From Ceraceosorus guamensis (taxonomy: Eukaryota > Basidiomycota > Exobasidiomycetes > Ceraceosorales > Ceraceosoraceae), in assembly GCF_003144195.1 (NCBI RefSeq), contig NW_020290034.1, positions 1-64,000 of the forward strand: a stretch of 64,000 nucleotides of DNA, in the 5' to 3' direction. This document shows positions 47,901 through 58,546 of this stretch, one piece after another. The stretch's first letter is position 1. Each line of letters begins with the position of its first letter. The translations under genes and the position numbers were made by a program. Below the pieces are notes generated by a model, which did no database searches, was not told where the DNA came from, and saw only the letters and a program-made list of their open reading frames with translations.

Positions 47901-48591
47901 GGTTTCTGAAGAGGCAGACTTCCTCTATCACTCCTTGATCAAGACCGGCGAGCCTATCAAGCAGCTCGTTGCGGACTGCACGGGTACGATCATTCCTATC
48001 GCCGGCAATATGACCCAGCAACCGGGCCTTCTCATCGATCTTTTGCTTGAGCCGCACAACAAGTACGCACTCGATCGTGTTGTCGAGCTCGTCAAGCAGG
48101 ATACTCCAGAAGCTGACAAGGAGCTTGAGGGATGGATTTGGGAAGGTATGCGTCTGCGTCCTGTCGTTCTCGGCCTGCCCCGCATCGCAGCTGTCGATGT
48201 AGACCTGGACGACGGCCCTCGCGGAAACATTGAGATCAAGGCGGGCGACAAGGTGATTGTCAATACCGCTCAGGCACATCTCGATCCCAATGTCTTCCCT
48301 GACCCCGAGAAGATGGACCCAAGCAGAGATCGCAAGCTCTACATCCACATGGGCGCAGGCCTTCATTACTGCTTTGGCGCTGCGCTCGTCGTGCCAGCCA
48401 TTCGAGGCATCTTCAAGGCGGTCTTCTCCTTGCCCAACATCCGCAGAGCTGTTAGTGGTGGCCACTTCGTGGCTGCCAAGGAGCACTTGGGCCACAATGC
48501 CGATGCTGCCACTGCGACGCTCTTCCTTGACCACACGTCTCGCGAGTCGCCGATTCCTTCCTCCCTCAAGATCGAGTACGACTCTGCTTGA
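44973..48591 (+). CDS. Linoleate diol synthase / psi-producing oxygenase (dioxygenase-P450 fusion)
   Basis: Seven exons (44973-45276, 45338-45403, 45484-45587, 45662-45842, 45904-46148, 46218-46411, 46473-48591) encode 1070 residues. The N-terminal half is an animal-peroxidase-type fatty-acid dioxygenase: RDLPHPHGTVVGN, a likely distal heme His193 (VVIHECF), SYVDLSVLYGFN, FSRHHNHIAERL, and the catalytic Tyr-Arg-Trp-His at 365-368 (Tyr radical, proximal heme His). The C-terminal half is a P450-like hydroperoxide isomerase with ExxR at 922-925 and heme Cys998 in HMGAGLHYCFG. The family (Ppo proteins; Ssp1 of Ustilago) converts linoleic acid to 8-hydroperoxide and diols acting as sporulation oxylipins. 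Both active centres look complete. The short introns split the dioxygenase half only, and one falls inside the Tyr365 codon. Confidence 0.93.
45416..45438. repeat. GAGC/GCGA tetranucleotide repeat in an intron
   Basis: About five copies of GCGA/GAGC lie in the 80 bp second intron of the dioxygenase gene, upstream of its GCTGAC branch sequence. Confidence 0.7.
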
Positions 48592-48786
48592 GCTTGGAAA
48601 ACAGACATGAATCACCCCATCTTGTGCTACCACCCCTCAACCCTGCAAGACTGGTACAAAAAATTGGCAATCAATGAAACATTAGTCGAGCCAAACAGCT
48701 CGGCCTGACTTTCTATCGCGGTATTGTCTCAAAAAGGTTCCTGTAGTCATGAGCGTGCCGTCCAGCAGATTTCCCTGTGTTGTGGC

Positions 48787-49283
48787 TTACCAGCCGGCTG
48801 CCCGGAGGGCAACTACGGTCACATCGAGGATGGTGAACACGGTATCTAGAATACGATGGAACGTGAGAATGATGAGTCGGCTTCCTTCGACTGTTCGAAC
48901 ATGTAGCCTTCTCACCGAGCACAGTGATCCTATCGAACCCGTGTCCCACGATCCATCTGCCGCTAGGTTTGGCCCAGAAAAAGTTCAGAGCAGCCTGACT
49001 CGCATTCGCAGCGGCCAGCGCGGACAAAGTCACAATGTCCAGAGCGCGAGCAGTGGCTGGATCTCCATCTGCGCTCAGGACGGACAGGCCACCTCTGCGC
49101 GCAGAGACTTGTTTGGAAATCGACGAGGACGTAATGAGCGGGAGGAAGCGCAAAGCTGCCAGAACCACAAAGCCGGCGTTGATACCCCCCAAGTAGCGCA
49201 TCTGGGCACCAAAAGGGTTTGAGTGTGAGCTCTGAAGGCCTTGGGCAATTGAAAAAGCGCGGGTCGAATACCGACCAAATCAT
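48787..49283 (-). CDS. Small multi-pass membrane protein, conserved-looking, function unknown
   Basis: Three exons (49283-49272, 49201-48916, 48845-48787; both introns 70 bp) encode 118 residues. The main body begins MRYLGGINAGFVVLAALRFL and continues through a second hydrophobic stretch (IVTLSALAAANASQAALNFF), a basic loop (KPSGRWIVGHGFDRIT) and a last helix (VLDTVFTILDVTVVALRAAGW), so three or four membrane segments. The second splice joins the frame exactly within the last helix, which supports it. The first coding exon would be only MIWS; translation could instead start at the ATG opening exon 2 (49201). No family name is recognised. It is tail-to-tail with the dioxygenase gene, 195 bp apart. 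Confidence 0.68.
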
Positions 49284-50258
49284 GGTGCCAAGCGTCTCCT
49301 TCCGGCGTTTCAATCGTGTCCACCTTCTTGACACGCGTAGAAAGCTTGCGCATCATTTTTTGGGGTAAGAAACCAAAGTGTATGAAAGCGCTAGGGCATC
49401 ACGGCACATATTCAAGCGGCACGTTATCAGCTCAAGGACTTGTCCTTGCACATCGTCCACAGACCTCTCTTCGATCCGACGCACCTGGTGTGCCAAAGTG
49501 CATTGCCAGCGTATAGTCCCGCGCGGAAGCCAGGGCTTGCAAAGAAAGCTGCAATGGATGACATCTTCTCTAGGCCGTGGAGTGAAGTCAGCGATCGTGA
49601 TCCGTGTTGAGCGACACCGCGTTCCGTAGCTGAGGTGGTGGGCGCCGTGAGCAAGTTCAAAGTGGCCTTCACGAATCACGACGAAGCAACATAGGTCGGG
49701 CCCGGCTCCACCATGAGAGCCGGCCAGGCACGATTCACGATTTCATGCATGCACCGTCAGCAGAAGGTCCCGCCGCACACGCACACGTCTTACGGCAGGC
49801 GGCGCGGCGGCCCGTGCGACTCTACTACGGGTACGTGGCATCCTCACATCCGCATCCCCTCGTCCCTTGCCACCAGTCACACTACTCGTGACTTGTGCGG
49901 CGGTACGGAAAATTGTGCGGAGCATTTAGGTTCAGATGGACAGAAGCATTTGCGCCTCGGCCTGTCTACAGCTGCGTCCAAAGTTCATTCGGCGAGGGTT
50001 CCGAATGCGCGCAACGATTCGCTAGCTTATCGAGTATCGCTGTCCTCCACTCGTGGACGTTGCTGGGTCGTCAGGAAATTCTACGACCCTGTCTCAAGCG
50101 TTAGCAAGAACACTCGCTTGTAAGGTACGCATGCATTCGTGCTGAATTGCTTGCTGGTCAAAGAAGTTCGCACAGCTTCTGCTCCTGGATTCGCAAGCTT
50201 GGCAGAAAGCTTCTAGCAGTATGTCTCTGGCCGACTCATCGGGATCAAGGCCGCCCAA
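49284..50258. other. Intergenic region between two minus-strand genes
   Basis: About 975 bp upstream of the small membrane protein gene and downstream of the asparaginyl-tRNA synthetase stop. Holds CACGATTCACGATTT near 49729 with an adjacent CATGCATGCACC, TTCACGAATCACGACG near 49670 and ACTCGTGACT near 49884. No gene was recognised. Confidence 0.45.
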
Positions 50259-52507
50259 TCAAGGTTGGCAGCGTCCTGCGTTTTTTGTTCAGAGACACTA
50301 TGCGTTCAGCAGTGGTCACTCATGGAAAGCAGTGTGCTCCTACTCACCAGTGTAACGAGGGTAAAGCGAAGCTTCCCGAACGGTGTCTGCGGAGTGCGCC
50401 GGAGATGTTGAGAAACTCGTCATCTTCGCACCTAGTGACCTCTGGTACATGCTCCTACTCACATCTGTTCGTGAGCCAAGCCAAGAATCTCTCCACGCCC
50501 AGTCCATATCCTCCATGCTCGCAAGTACCGTACTTGCGCTGATCGGTGTACCAGTGGTAGGGTTTGGCATCGATACCTTCGTGCTTATACGCGTCCAACA
50601 GCTCCTGAGATCCGCTCATACGCATCGATCCTCCCACGATCTCTCCAACGCCGGGCATGAGCACATCGACGCTCTCCGTGAAGCCTTCGTCGCCCGGAAT
50701 GCGCTTCATGTAGAATGCTTTGATTTCACGAGGGAAGCCTGTAAGGAAGATTGGGACGCCAATGGCATCCGTCATCTTCCGCTCTGCGGCCTCGGCGATG
50801 TCGTCTCCGACTTTGTGGTCTTCTCCTTCGTCTGTCTTGATGTCGTGCTCATTGAGCCAGGCGATCGCATCCTTGTAGTCCATCCGCTTGAAGGGTCGGC
50901 TAGGAGCTTTGAAGTCTGGGTTGAGCTGCTGGATGAGGGAAGAGGACGTGGGCTGTGCCAGGACACGGTCGATCGTGCCGCAGATCTACGATGCAGAAGA
51001 GCTCCTCTATCAGTACAGCGAAGCAAGTCGAAGTGCAGGCCGGGGAAGATGGACTCACCAACTGTTCAAGGTGTGCAAGCAGATCCTCAAACGTGAGAAA
51101 GCCAAGTTCAGCTTCCAAGTGCGTGTACTCGCTCAAGTGTCGCCTAGTGTGGCTCTTCTCGGCTCTGAAGCTTTCCTGAACGCAAAATACGTCTCCGAGC
51201 GCCGGTAAACAAGTCTCAAGGTAGAGTTGAGAGCTCTGAGTCAAGAAGGCTTCCTGACCATAGTAGTCGAATTTGAACAGAGTTGAGCCGCCTTCCACTT
51301 GCGTTTGCACCATGCAGGGCGGTGTGACCTCCAGAATGCCCTGATCCTCAAATTCTGCTCGGAATCCTTGCAGCACGGCGGCTCGGACCTTGAGCACCGC
51401 AGAGGCTGTCTCGCCTCGAATGACAAGATGTCTTGAATCAGCCAGAGAGGATAATTCGGCGGTCTGTAGTGGGGGGATCTGGCTTATCAGCAAGCGATCA
51501 CGGGTCAGACGCGCGCAAATCGCTTGACTGACTTCTGCAACTCTGTTGCTAAATGCTTCATCGCCGCCTGGTGCTTTGCCGACGCAAGTCCACCAGGATA
51601 CGGCAAGCTCGTGGTTGTCAGGGGCACTCTTGCCTTCGGGCAGCGCCTTGATTGTCCCGACGACTTCGACCGAAGATTCTAAGGTGAGCGTCAATGCGTC
51701 GTACGTCTTTGCCTGGAGGTGAACGTTGAGCACACTGAGCGATAGTTTGCGTCAAGATCACCTCGACTCAAACAAGACTCACAGCCTCTCCGCTGAGCAC
51801 ACACTGCAGGTAACCAGTTCCATCTCGCAAGACCAAGAAGATCAAGCCTTTCTGACTTCGCAGACGGTGAACCCAGCCGCAGATGTGGACAAGCTGATCA
51901 CGGCTTTGCACACCAGCACGAATCTTGATCTGATCGGAAGGGTGTGGTAGGGATCAATCTTGTGATTCGGTCACAGCCAGTGCACGCGCTGACTCACCCT
52001 CTTGCCAAGATCTGCAGGCTTGCTCAGGACGACCAGCTTGCTGTCCTCGAGCCTCTTGCTCTCGTCCTCGGCCTTGCTGGTCTCGCCTTTGCTCTTCTCG
52101 GCCTCCTTTTGCTGCTTCTTCATGGCAACCTCGTAGCCCTTCTTGGCTCTCTTCAGACCAGCACCAGAGATGGGCTGGTATCCTGCAGCATCAGCGTCGG
52201 CAGCGGGCGCCGCTCCTTCGGCTGGCGCTTTCCGTACTAGCACCTGAGCTGTGGGTCCTGCCGAGACGAGCGCGGTAACAGCTGTGAGGAAAGGCTTGTC
52301 TGCTGAACCGGTGCCTGTCTCGTCTGATCCGCCAGTCTCGTCAATGTGGACTGCCCGAAGGAAGGGGTTTGATCATTCAGCGGTGACGGCCTTGGCTCCT
52401 AGCAGCGCACTTCGAGCCAACGCACCGATAGACCCAGTGTTTTGCTCCTTGTCACCCAGATAGAGCGCCGCAGCAGCCTGCGAAAGAGCATCTTTGACGC
52501 CCGACAT
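50259..52507 (-). CDS. DED81: Cytosolic asparaginyl-tRNA synthetase
   Basis: Seven exons (52507-52426, 52350-51998, 51929-51783, 51712-51059, 50985-50463, 50386-50348, 50275-50259) encode 604 residues. It charges tRNA-Asn with asparagine. An N-terminal Lys/Glu-rich extension typical of the eukaryotic cytosolic enzyme ([16 protein letters not shown], then [18 protein letters not shown]) precedes the OB-fold anticodon domain ([20 protein letters not shown]) and the class II core: motif 1 region near [17 protein letters not shown], motif 2 [18 protein letters not shown], and motif 3 [14 protein letters not shown]. The last two coding exons are only 39 and 17 nt and give ...YPRYTGRCQP. Reading through the last intron would instead stop two codons later (YTGE). 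It shares a 705 bp upstream region with the Rab prenyltransferase gene. Confidence 0.94.
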
Positions 52508-53212
52508 GATGTTGCGAGTTTGGTGCGTCGTGTCGGTGTACTGCGAGTAGAAATGGCGTCTGTTCGCGGTGTTCTGACGGCTTGGGAGGAAGTGTAGAGG
52601 TGTAGACAGACGATAGCGTTGTAGGCGTGTGTTGTGGTCAATTCCGAATCTGCAAGTGTACGCTGTCAATTCCGGCAGTGGACTGAGTCCAATTTCTGGG
52701 CGAGAAGATGAGGGCGACTCTGGAAGGACTGCAGTCTTTCTTGGTGACGTATCGGCTAGCGAGGGGCCATGACTCGAGATCCCTGCTGCAAAGCCAAGTC
52801 AGGACGCCCGTGCAAGCGCAGGCACTTATCTCGTGCGAGAACCCTCGTGCTTCGCAACTCGATTCAGGCTCATCCGACTCTCATGATCCGCTTCAAGCAT
52901 GGCTCCATAAGCCTCTCGCACTCTGCAACTGGAGACTCACAACTGGGCTCTCGATTAGCTAGCTGCAGCTACTCATGACCGCTCGCATACCCTTCGACTT
53001 GACTGAATTGTGGATGAGAACCTATCAAACAAAACACGAGCCAAGTCCGGGGCCTCTACAGCAGCACGAAGTGTAAAAGCGATCCAGCGTGCCAAGTTCC
53101 TCCACATCAGCCTCCCGACCATCACATCTATTAAGCCAGCTGTTCGTAGCTCTTCCAGAACCTCGGCTGCACCGTGAAGGCATTAAATTCTCCCCACGGA
53201 CCCAGAGCAAGT
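52508..53212. promoter_or_regulatory. Bidirectional promoter region, AsnRS / Rab prenyltransferase beta
   Basis: A 705 bp space separates two divergent start codons of housekeeping genes and should contain both promoters. No TATA box or named site stands out. Confidence 0.5.
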
Positions 53213-54571
53213 ATGTCTGCGACGTCAGAGAGCTTCGCGGGCGCAGTGGCTGGTCCGAGCAAGCCTCCTCCATACCTGCAACGATCTCTTCACATCCGGT
53301 ACATCGCCTCTCTTCACACACACACCTCCTCTCTTGCCTATCGGCTCACGACGCACCTGCGTCTGAACGCGATCTACTGGGCCCTGTGCACCTTGCACAT
53401 TCTCGATGCTCCAGATGCTTTACCCAGGAACGAGCTGGTGCAATTCACTCTGAGCTGCTGGGATGAAGAGAGGGGAGCATTTGGCCCTCATCCGGGACAC
53501 GACGCGCATATTCTCGCTAGTTTGAGCGCTGTACAGATACTCGCTCTTTGCGATGCCTTGCCTGATCTTGATGCTGAGAAGCGCGACCAGCTGATCAAGT
53601 GTGAGTGAGCGATTGAAGCTCTTTGAGCTCGCCTTGACGAGTTGCTCATCCCTAGTTTGCACATCTCTCTTGTGGTGAACAGTCATCACCTCGCTCCAAA
53701 ATCCAAGCACAGGTGCATTCAGCGGTGATCACACATACCTCGAAGAAGACACGCGATTCCTCTATTGCAGCGTATCGGCCTTGTCGCTCTTGGGAGCTCT
53801 GCATCATCTCGACAAGCCTCTCACAATCCGTGCTGTGCTGGCAGTTCGCAACCACGACGGCGGATTTGGCACAGTGCCTGGGGCAGAGTCTCACGCGGGG
53901 CAAGCCTTTGTATGCATGGGAGCCTTGGCGATACTGGGGGGATTGGACGAATTAGACAAGAAGGCCAAGGACAAGACGGCCAGTTGGCTGGCCGAGCGGC
54001 AGCTAGAGAACGGAGGGCTGAATGGCAGGCCTCAAAAGCTCGAAGATGTGAGTGTTAGGCGGCGCGCACGCAGTTGGGCCCACTATGCTGCAGTCTGACA
54101 ACGCGATGAGGACGACTCTCACCGCGCAGGTCTGCTACAGTTGGTGGGTCCTCACAGCTCTCTCCATCCTGCACAAGCTGCACTGGATCTCTCCTCCGAA
54201 GCTCTGCGATTTCATTCTATCTGCTCAGGTAAGTTGGCACACGACTTCACTCGTCGGGTCACGAAGCTTGACTCGCACTTCCTCACCAATCGCATCCTAC
54301 TTAGGATCCCGACCACGGTGGGATCGCAGACAGGCCCGACAACGTAGCGGACGTCTTTCACACCTTCTTTGGCGTTGCCGGGCTGTCGCTGCTAGGCTAT
54401 CGGTTAGACGACAATGCCAAAGATCAAAGTCACGAGTCAGCCGACGGTTTGAAAAATGCAGAGCCGGATGAATGCTCGTTGCTGCAGGAAATCGACCCAG
54501 TGTATGCGCTGCCCGCGCGCGTCACGAAGAAGTTAGGTCTGCAACTCGACTATCAAGCCCTTGGCAGATAG
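53213..54571 (+). CDS. BET2: Rab geranylgeranyltransferase beta subunit
   Basis: Four exons (53213-53600, 53683-54047, 54130-54228, 54305-54571) encode 372 residues. It transfers geranylgeranyl groups to C-terminal cysteines of Rab GTPases as the catalytic subunit with the alpha subunit and escort protein, in the cytosol. Prenyltransferase repeats are visible: [58 protein letters not shown] and [20 protein letters not shown]. The zinc ligands fit the family: Asp251 and Cys253 (DVC) and His303 (VFHTFFG). The protein is slightly longer than yeast Bet2 because of a charged insert near residue 330. All introns are 76-82 bp and preserve frame. Confidence 0.93.
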
Positions 54572-54747
54572 CACAAGTTTTATGAGAATAGCACGCATCA
54601 CTTTCAATTGCTCGCCTGTCGTGTCCATAGCATTGGGACCGATTTGGACTTCGGCGCTCACTTCACGTGTCGAAGTGGTGATAAATCTGGAGCATTGCCT
54701 CATTGACGGTAGTCTTGTACACACTGAGTCAGGACCATCGAAAGTGC

Positions 54748-56061
54748 TCATCGCTTTCGCTGCTGTCCGCCCAGAATAGTGACGAGCCTGACGAAGATGT
54801 TGATAGCGTCCAACTCCAATCCGATGCTGTCTCGGAGAGGGTCGGCAGGGATCATTCCTGCTTGAGCCATCTGAGCTTTCCTGACAATCGACTGAGAGTC
54901 ATAAATGAGGAAGAGTGAGAAGACACCAAGTCCTCCGTAGATCGACAAGGCTTCGGTCACTGCGAGAGCTCGGAAAGCCGTCGCTGGCAGAACGAGAGGC
55001 GCGATTGACGAGAGCGCCACGATGGACACACCAATGAGCAATGGCGTGCCGAGCCACAGGTACTGTCCATCCTTTGCGGTCATGCCGACCCAGCAGCACG
55101 ATCCAACAATACCAGCGGTATAAAGAGCTGCGAAGCGTCGACGTGGATAGGTCAGTGGTTTGAACGTAGTCCGCTGATATGAAATAGTCGACTCACCAGC
55201 GCGAGAAAGCACTGCAGGCGCAAAGAAGAAGAGCGGAGAGAGCACGGCAGCTTGCGCAGCGTTGAAGAGCACGTAGCTGGCCATCTTTCCAGGGCTACCA
55301 GGTGGCAAAGTCTGAGCCCCGATCATGCCGCCGATGGAGCAAACCAGTCCGGCTCCCATGACCAGCCAAGGATTGGCGGCCATAAGAGATCGACTGGCTC
55401 CCATACGATGCAACAGGAAAGCACCGCCACCCGTCATTGCGAGACCTGTAGCTAGCCAGCCGAACGTGGAGTGGACGTAGTTGGAAACGAACTCGCTGAA
55501 GGGCGCGTCGCGTGTCTCTCGGTTCATTAGCCAGTGCACTGTGATGGGTGGCAAAAGGCGCTGCTTTATCAGCGTCATCAGGGCAACCATGATCAAGAAG
55601 TCATCAGACTTACCTGCTACTGCACCACCCACGATGAGACCGCCAGAGCTCAGAAGTCTAGCCCATGCTCCTGGCTCTCCCATGGATCGCGGACCGCTAG
55701 GAGCTTGATGGGGCAGCGAAAACGCTTTGATCTTGTCGCCTGCGCCACCCTGAGGTCTGAAAGGTGAGGTTCGAACACCGCGAATCTGCTGGCCGACGCT
55801 ATTCGGTGAAGACAGTCTCACGCCTGAGTGCAGTCGCAAAAGTGACTGGGACGCTTGGGCTTTCTGTTGCTGGAACGCGTGCCTGAGGGGCGAGAAGGTA
55901 GAGTTCATTCGGACCGGCGCAGTGTACGCGGTCACTCCTTTGCTGGCAGCTGAAGAGCCCAGTGCCAGCGAGGTCTGAAGGGACCGCGCCAAACTCGCGA
56001 AGGAAGGTCGCAACATGTTGAGAATGTGATGTCGCGCTTGGATGATGGTGTTAGTAGTCAT
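54748..56061 (-). CDS. Mitochondrial Bax-inhibitor-1 family protein, GHITM/TMBIM5-like
   Basis: Three exons (56061-55614, 55538-55197, 55127-54748; introns 75 and 69 bp) encode 389 residues. Both introns are open in frame, so unspliced reading gives a false longer protein. The N-terminal ~100 residues are Ser/Arg/Gln-rich with MLRPSFASLARSLQTSLAL, a mitochondrial targeting sequence; an in-frame ATG at 56016 is an alternative start. Six to seven membrane segments follow, ending in the family signature: an LIYDSQSIVRKAQ segment followed by LELDAINIFVRLVTILGG. Relatives in animals are inner-membrane proteins that maintain cristae and exchange cations. It is tail-to-tail with BET2, only 176 bp between stop codons. 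Confidence 0.88.
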   Translation of the reverse strand: MTTNTIIQARHHILNMLRPSFASLARSLQTSLALGSSAASKGVTAYTAPVRMNSTFSPLRHAFQQQKAQASQSLLRLHSGVRLSSPNSVGQQIRGVRTSPFRPQGGAGDKIKAFSLPHQAPSGPRSMGEPGAWARLLSSGGLIVGGAVAGKSDDFLIMVALMTLIKQRLLPPITVHWLMNRETRDAPFSEFVSNYVHSTFGWLATGLAMTGGGAFLLHRMGASRSLMAANPWLVMGAGLVCSIGGMIGAQTLPPGSPGKMASYVLFNAAQAAVLSPLFFFAPAVLSRAGESTISYQRTTFKPLTYPRRRFAALYTAGIVGSCCWVGMTAKDGQYLWLGTPLLIGVSIVALSSIAPLVLPATAFRALAVTEALSIYGGLGVFSLFLIYDSQSIVRKAQMAQAGMIPADPLRDSIGLELDAINIFVRLVTILGGQQRKR

Positions 56062-56617
56062 GAGTGTAAGCAAATATCAAGCCCTTCTGGCGATGTCTTG
56101 TACCCTGTCATCCTCATGCAGTGCTGACCCGCGACGCGTGCGCACGACCCATGGCATTTTCTAGAAGTGGAGGCAGAGGGCACGTGACATCATTGCAGTC
56201 GTGAGTGAAACAGCTAGGTGTTGAACAAGGCTTATGGGCTCGGCCACAACCCACCAAGAGTCACACAAGTCATGATGAGGTCTTCAAGCGTAAATAGCGT
56301 ATCATAGTCGTATGCTCACCTCGAGAGGGCGAAGAGACCGGCGACAGGTGGGGAGAACATTCGGATCAAGCGCGCACGAGCAAATGACACTCAAACACAG
56401 GTCAAAGGTTGGACGTTTCGGTGTTCATTTGAACTCGTGGGGTCTTCAAATAGTACATGATGGAGAAGAGTCTAGGCGTTTATACGGCAGGCGCTGGAAA
56501 GGCAGCATCGGACAATCTTGTGGAAATGGAACATTAGAAATTGAGAGCGGTGATCGCAGGATCGGGTCGGAGTGGTATGCGTAGTCAAGAGCTGCCGACC
56601 GCGACGCTGCGTGACCT
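56062..56617. other. Intergenic region upstream of the GHITM-like gene
   Basis: About 556 bp between two minus-strand genes. It should hold the GHITM-like promoter and the MFS gene 3' UTR. Nothing else was recognised. Confidence 0.45.
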
Positions 56618-58546
56618 TTAGAGACCACCAGGAGCGCTGGCGCCAATAGGGATCTTGCGTCTGAGCTCCATGCCAAAGACGCCCACAAAGGCGAAGGCGC
56701 CGAGCACACCGACGATGATCCAGACGCGGCCGAGGGCGTGGTTGGCAGCGTCGAGCACTGCCGGTAGAATCTCTGCAGGTGTGGTCTCGCGGAAAGCGGA
56801 GATACCGTGGCGTAGGATGGATCCAGGGTCGGCTCCAGGGATCTCGTTGAGGTAAAGCTGGAACTTGTTTTGGAACACTGACTGCGCGACGGACACAAAG
56901 ATCGTTCCACCAAGAGTCTGGAAGAAGATGACGATACCGCTGCCGAGCGCAATGTCTTGAGGAGCGAGTGCCGCAGAGGCTGCAATGAACGGCAGCATCC
57001 AACTCATGCCTGGACCGAAACCAGCCAAGAATTGGAGACCGACGTACTCCGAAAGGCTGGTGTCAACCTCGAAGACGGAAAGGATGCCACCGCCGATGGC
57101 CACCAGTGCGGTACCAACGATGAGGAAGGGGATGTAGTGACCGGTCTTGTTGACGACGCCGCCAATGACTGTAACTGCGAAGACGACAGCGACGATGAAT
57201 GAAAGCATCTGGACACTTGCGCGAATGGCAGATGAGCCGCGAACGGCTTGGAAGTAGATGGGCAAGTAGTAGAGCTCGGTAAAGTATGCACCTGCGACAC
57301 CAAAGTTGACAATGGTGCCGAAGCCGACCGTTCGCTGCTTGAACAGTCGGAAAGGAATTGTAGCCATCTCGCCCATGAACCACTGATCAACAAGGAAAGC
57401 GATGGCAATGACGACGAAGCCGACGATGAGACCGATGATCTTGGAGTCGCCCCATGCGTAGTCGACACCTCCCCATTGAAGCACGAGGAGGAGAGAAATG
57501 AGAGAACCGAGGATCAGGAAGCTGCCGAGCCAGTCGATCTCGGTGATGCGCTGAATGACCGTCTTCTCGTGCTTTGCCTTGGGCACCTGGAGGGCCAAGA
57601 GGACCGCGGGCCCAATAAGAGCGTAGAGGACCAAGTTGAGGTAGAAGCACCAACTGGGTACGAAAGCAGGAAATGGGAGAACGATGTTAGTTTTTGTCGC
57701 TTCATATGCATTCCCGCTCTTATCGCGCTCGCACACTCACCGCCAAGTAGCGTGCGAGGTGAGGGCACCACCGATGAGAGGTCCGATGGTCGCTCCGATG
57801 CCGTAGCTGGCGCCCATGAGACTGGTGAGCAAGGGACGTTGCCTCAAGGGAGCAATGATGTTCACGATGATCATACTACCGCTGTAACCACCAGCCAGAC
57901 CAAGACCAGCAATGGCTCTGCCCACGATGAAAGTCTTGGAGTCCTTCGCAACCGCGCAGATGAGAGAACCAATCTCGAAGATGAAGAGCGCGGCTTGATA
58001 GGTGTTCTTGACGTCGAAGCTAGAGTACAATCTTCCGAAGAGAGGCTGGAATGCAGTAGATGTCAACAAATAAGCGGATCCGTACCATCCGACGTCGGTA
58101 AAACTTTGGACTGCAAAGTGTGAAACCTCAAGTCAGAAAAGCGCCTTGGTGAGGGGTCGTTCGTGTAAAAGACTCACATTGGTTGGTGATGATGGGCACA
58201 GCAGTCGAGACAATGGTTTGATCGAGTGCTACGAGGAAGACAGTCAGATTGACAGCCTAGAAATGACAAAGAGGAGTGGTCAGAGCGCGCTACAAAGGAT
58301 GAGACAGGCACGCTCGTCACTACTCACGGTCATGATCAAGACAAGCCTGAGACCAGTCACGTAATTCGACTCGTCCTCAAGCGCAGGATCAGCTTTGGCA
58401 GCGATGGGGTTCTCTGCCATCTCGACGTCCTTCTCTTTGAGCTCATGGTTGCCGCCGTCACTAGAGTTGGAAGTGTGCGGTGGTCGCTCGGTATCGCTGA
58501 CGGTGGAGGGCGCACCGCTGGCATTGTGCGCGAGTGTTTGAGACAT
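56618..58546 (-). CDS. MFS drug/toxin exporter of the 14-helix DHA2 type
   Basis: Four exons (58546-58328, 58256-58178, 58110-57741, 57653-56618; introns 71, 67 and 87 bp) encode 567 residues. A hydrophilic N-tail of about 70 residues precedes the first helix. Family motifs: AVNLTVFLVALDQTIVSTAV (motif D1), DVGWYGSAYLLTSTAFQP with FGRLYSSF (motif A), and GASYGIGATIGPLIGGAL (motif C, typical of antiporters). The second half carries the two extra central helices of 14-helix members. Such proteins sit in the plasma membrane and export small molecules by proton antiport; the substrate is unknown. No biosynthetic genes adjoin it, so a metabolite-cluster role is not suggested. The splice junctions rebuild the family motifs exactly, for example T|AVNLT and TW-R-WCFYLNL. 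Confidence 0.93.

Noticed and set aside
47848-48633. 261-residue minus-strand frame opposite the dioxygenase
   Set aside because: The plus strand carries the P450 heme and ExxR motifs in the same bases.
54748-56073. Uninterrupted 441-residue reading of the GHITM-like gene
   Set aside because: Two in-frame stretches are flanked by GTAAGT/GTGAGT and CAG sites, and removing them restores the family sequence, so the spliced 389-residue form is preferred.
57248-58123. 291-residue plus-strand open frame opposite the MFS exporter
   Set aside because: Asp/Glu/Thr-rich shadow of a membrane protein; the minus strand carries clear family motifs and splice junctions.
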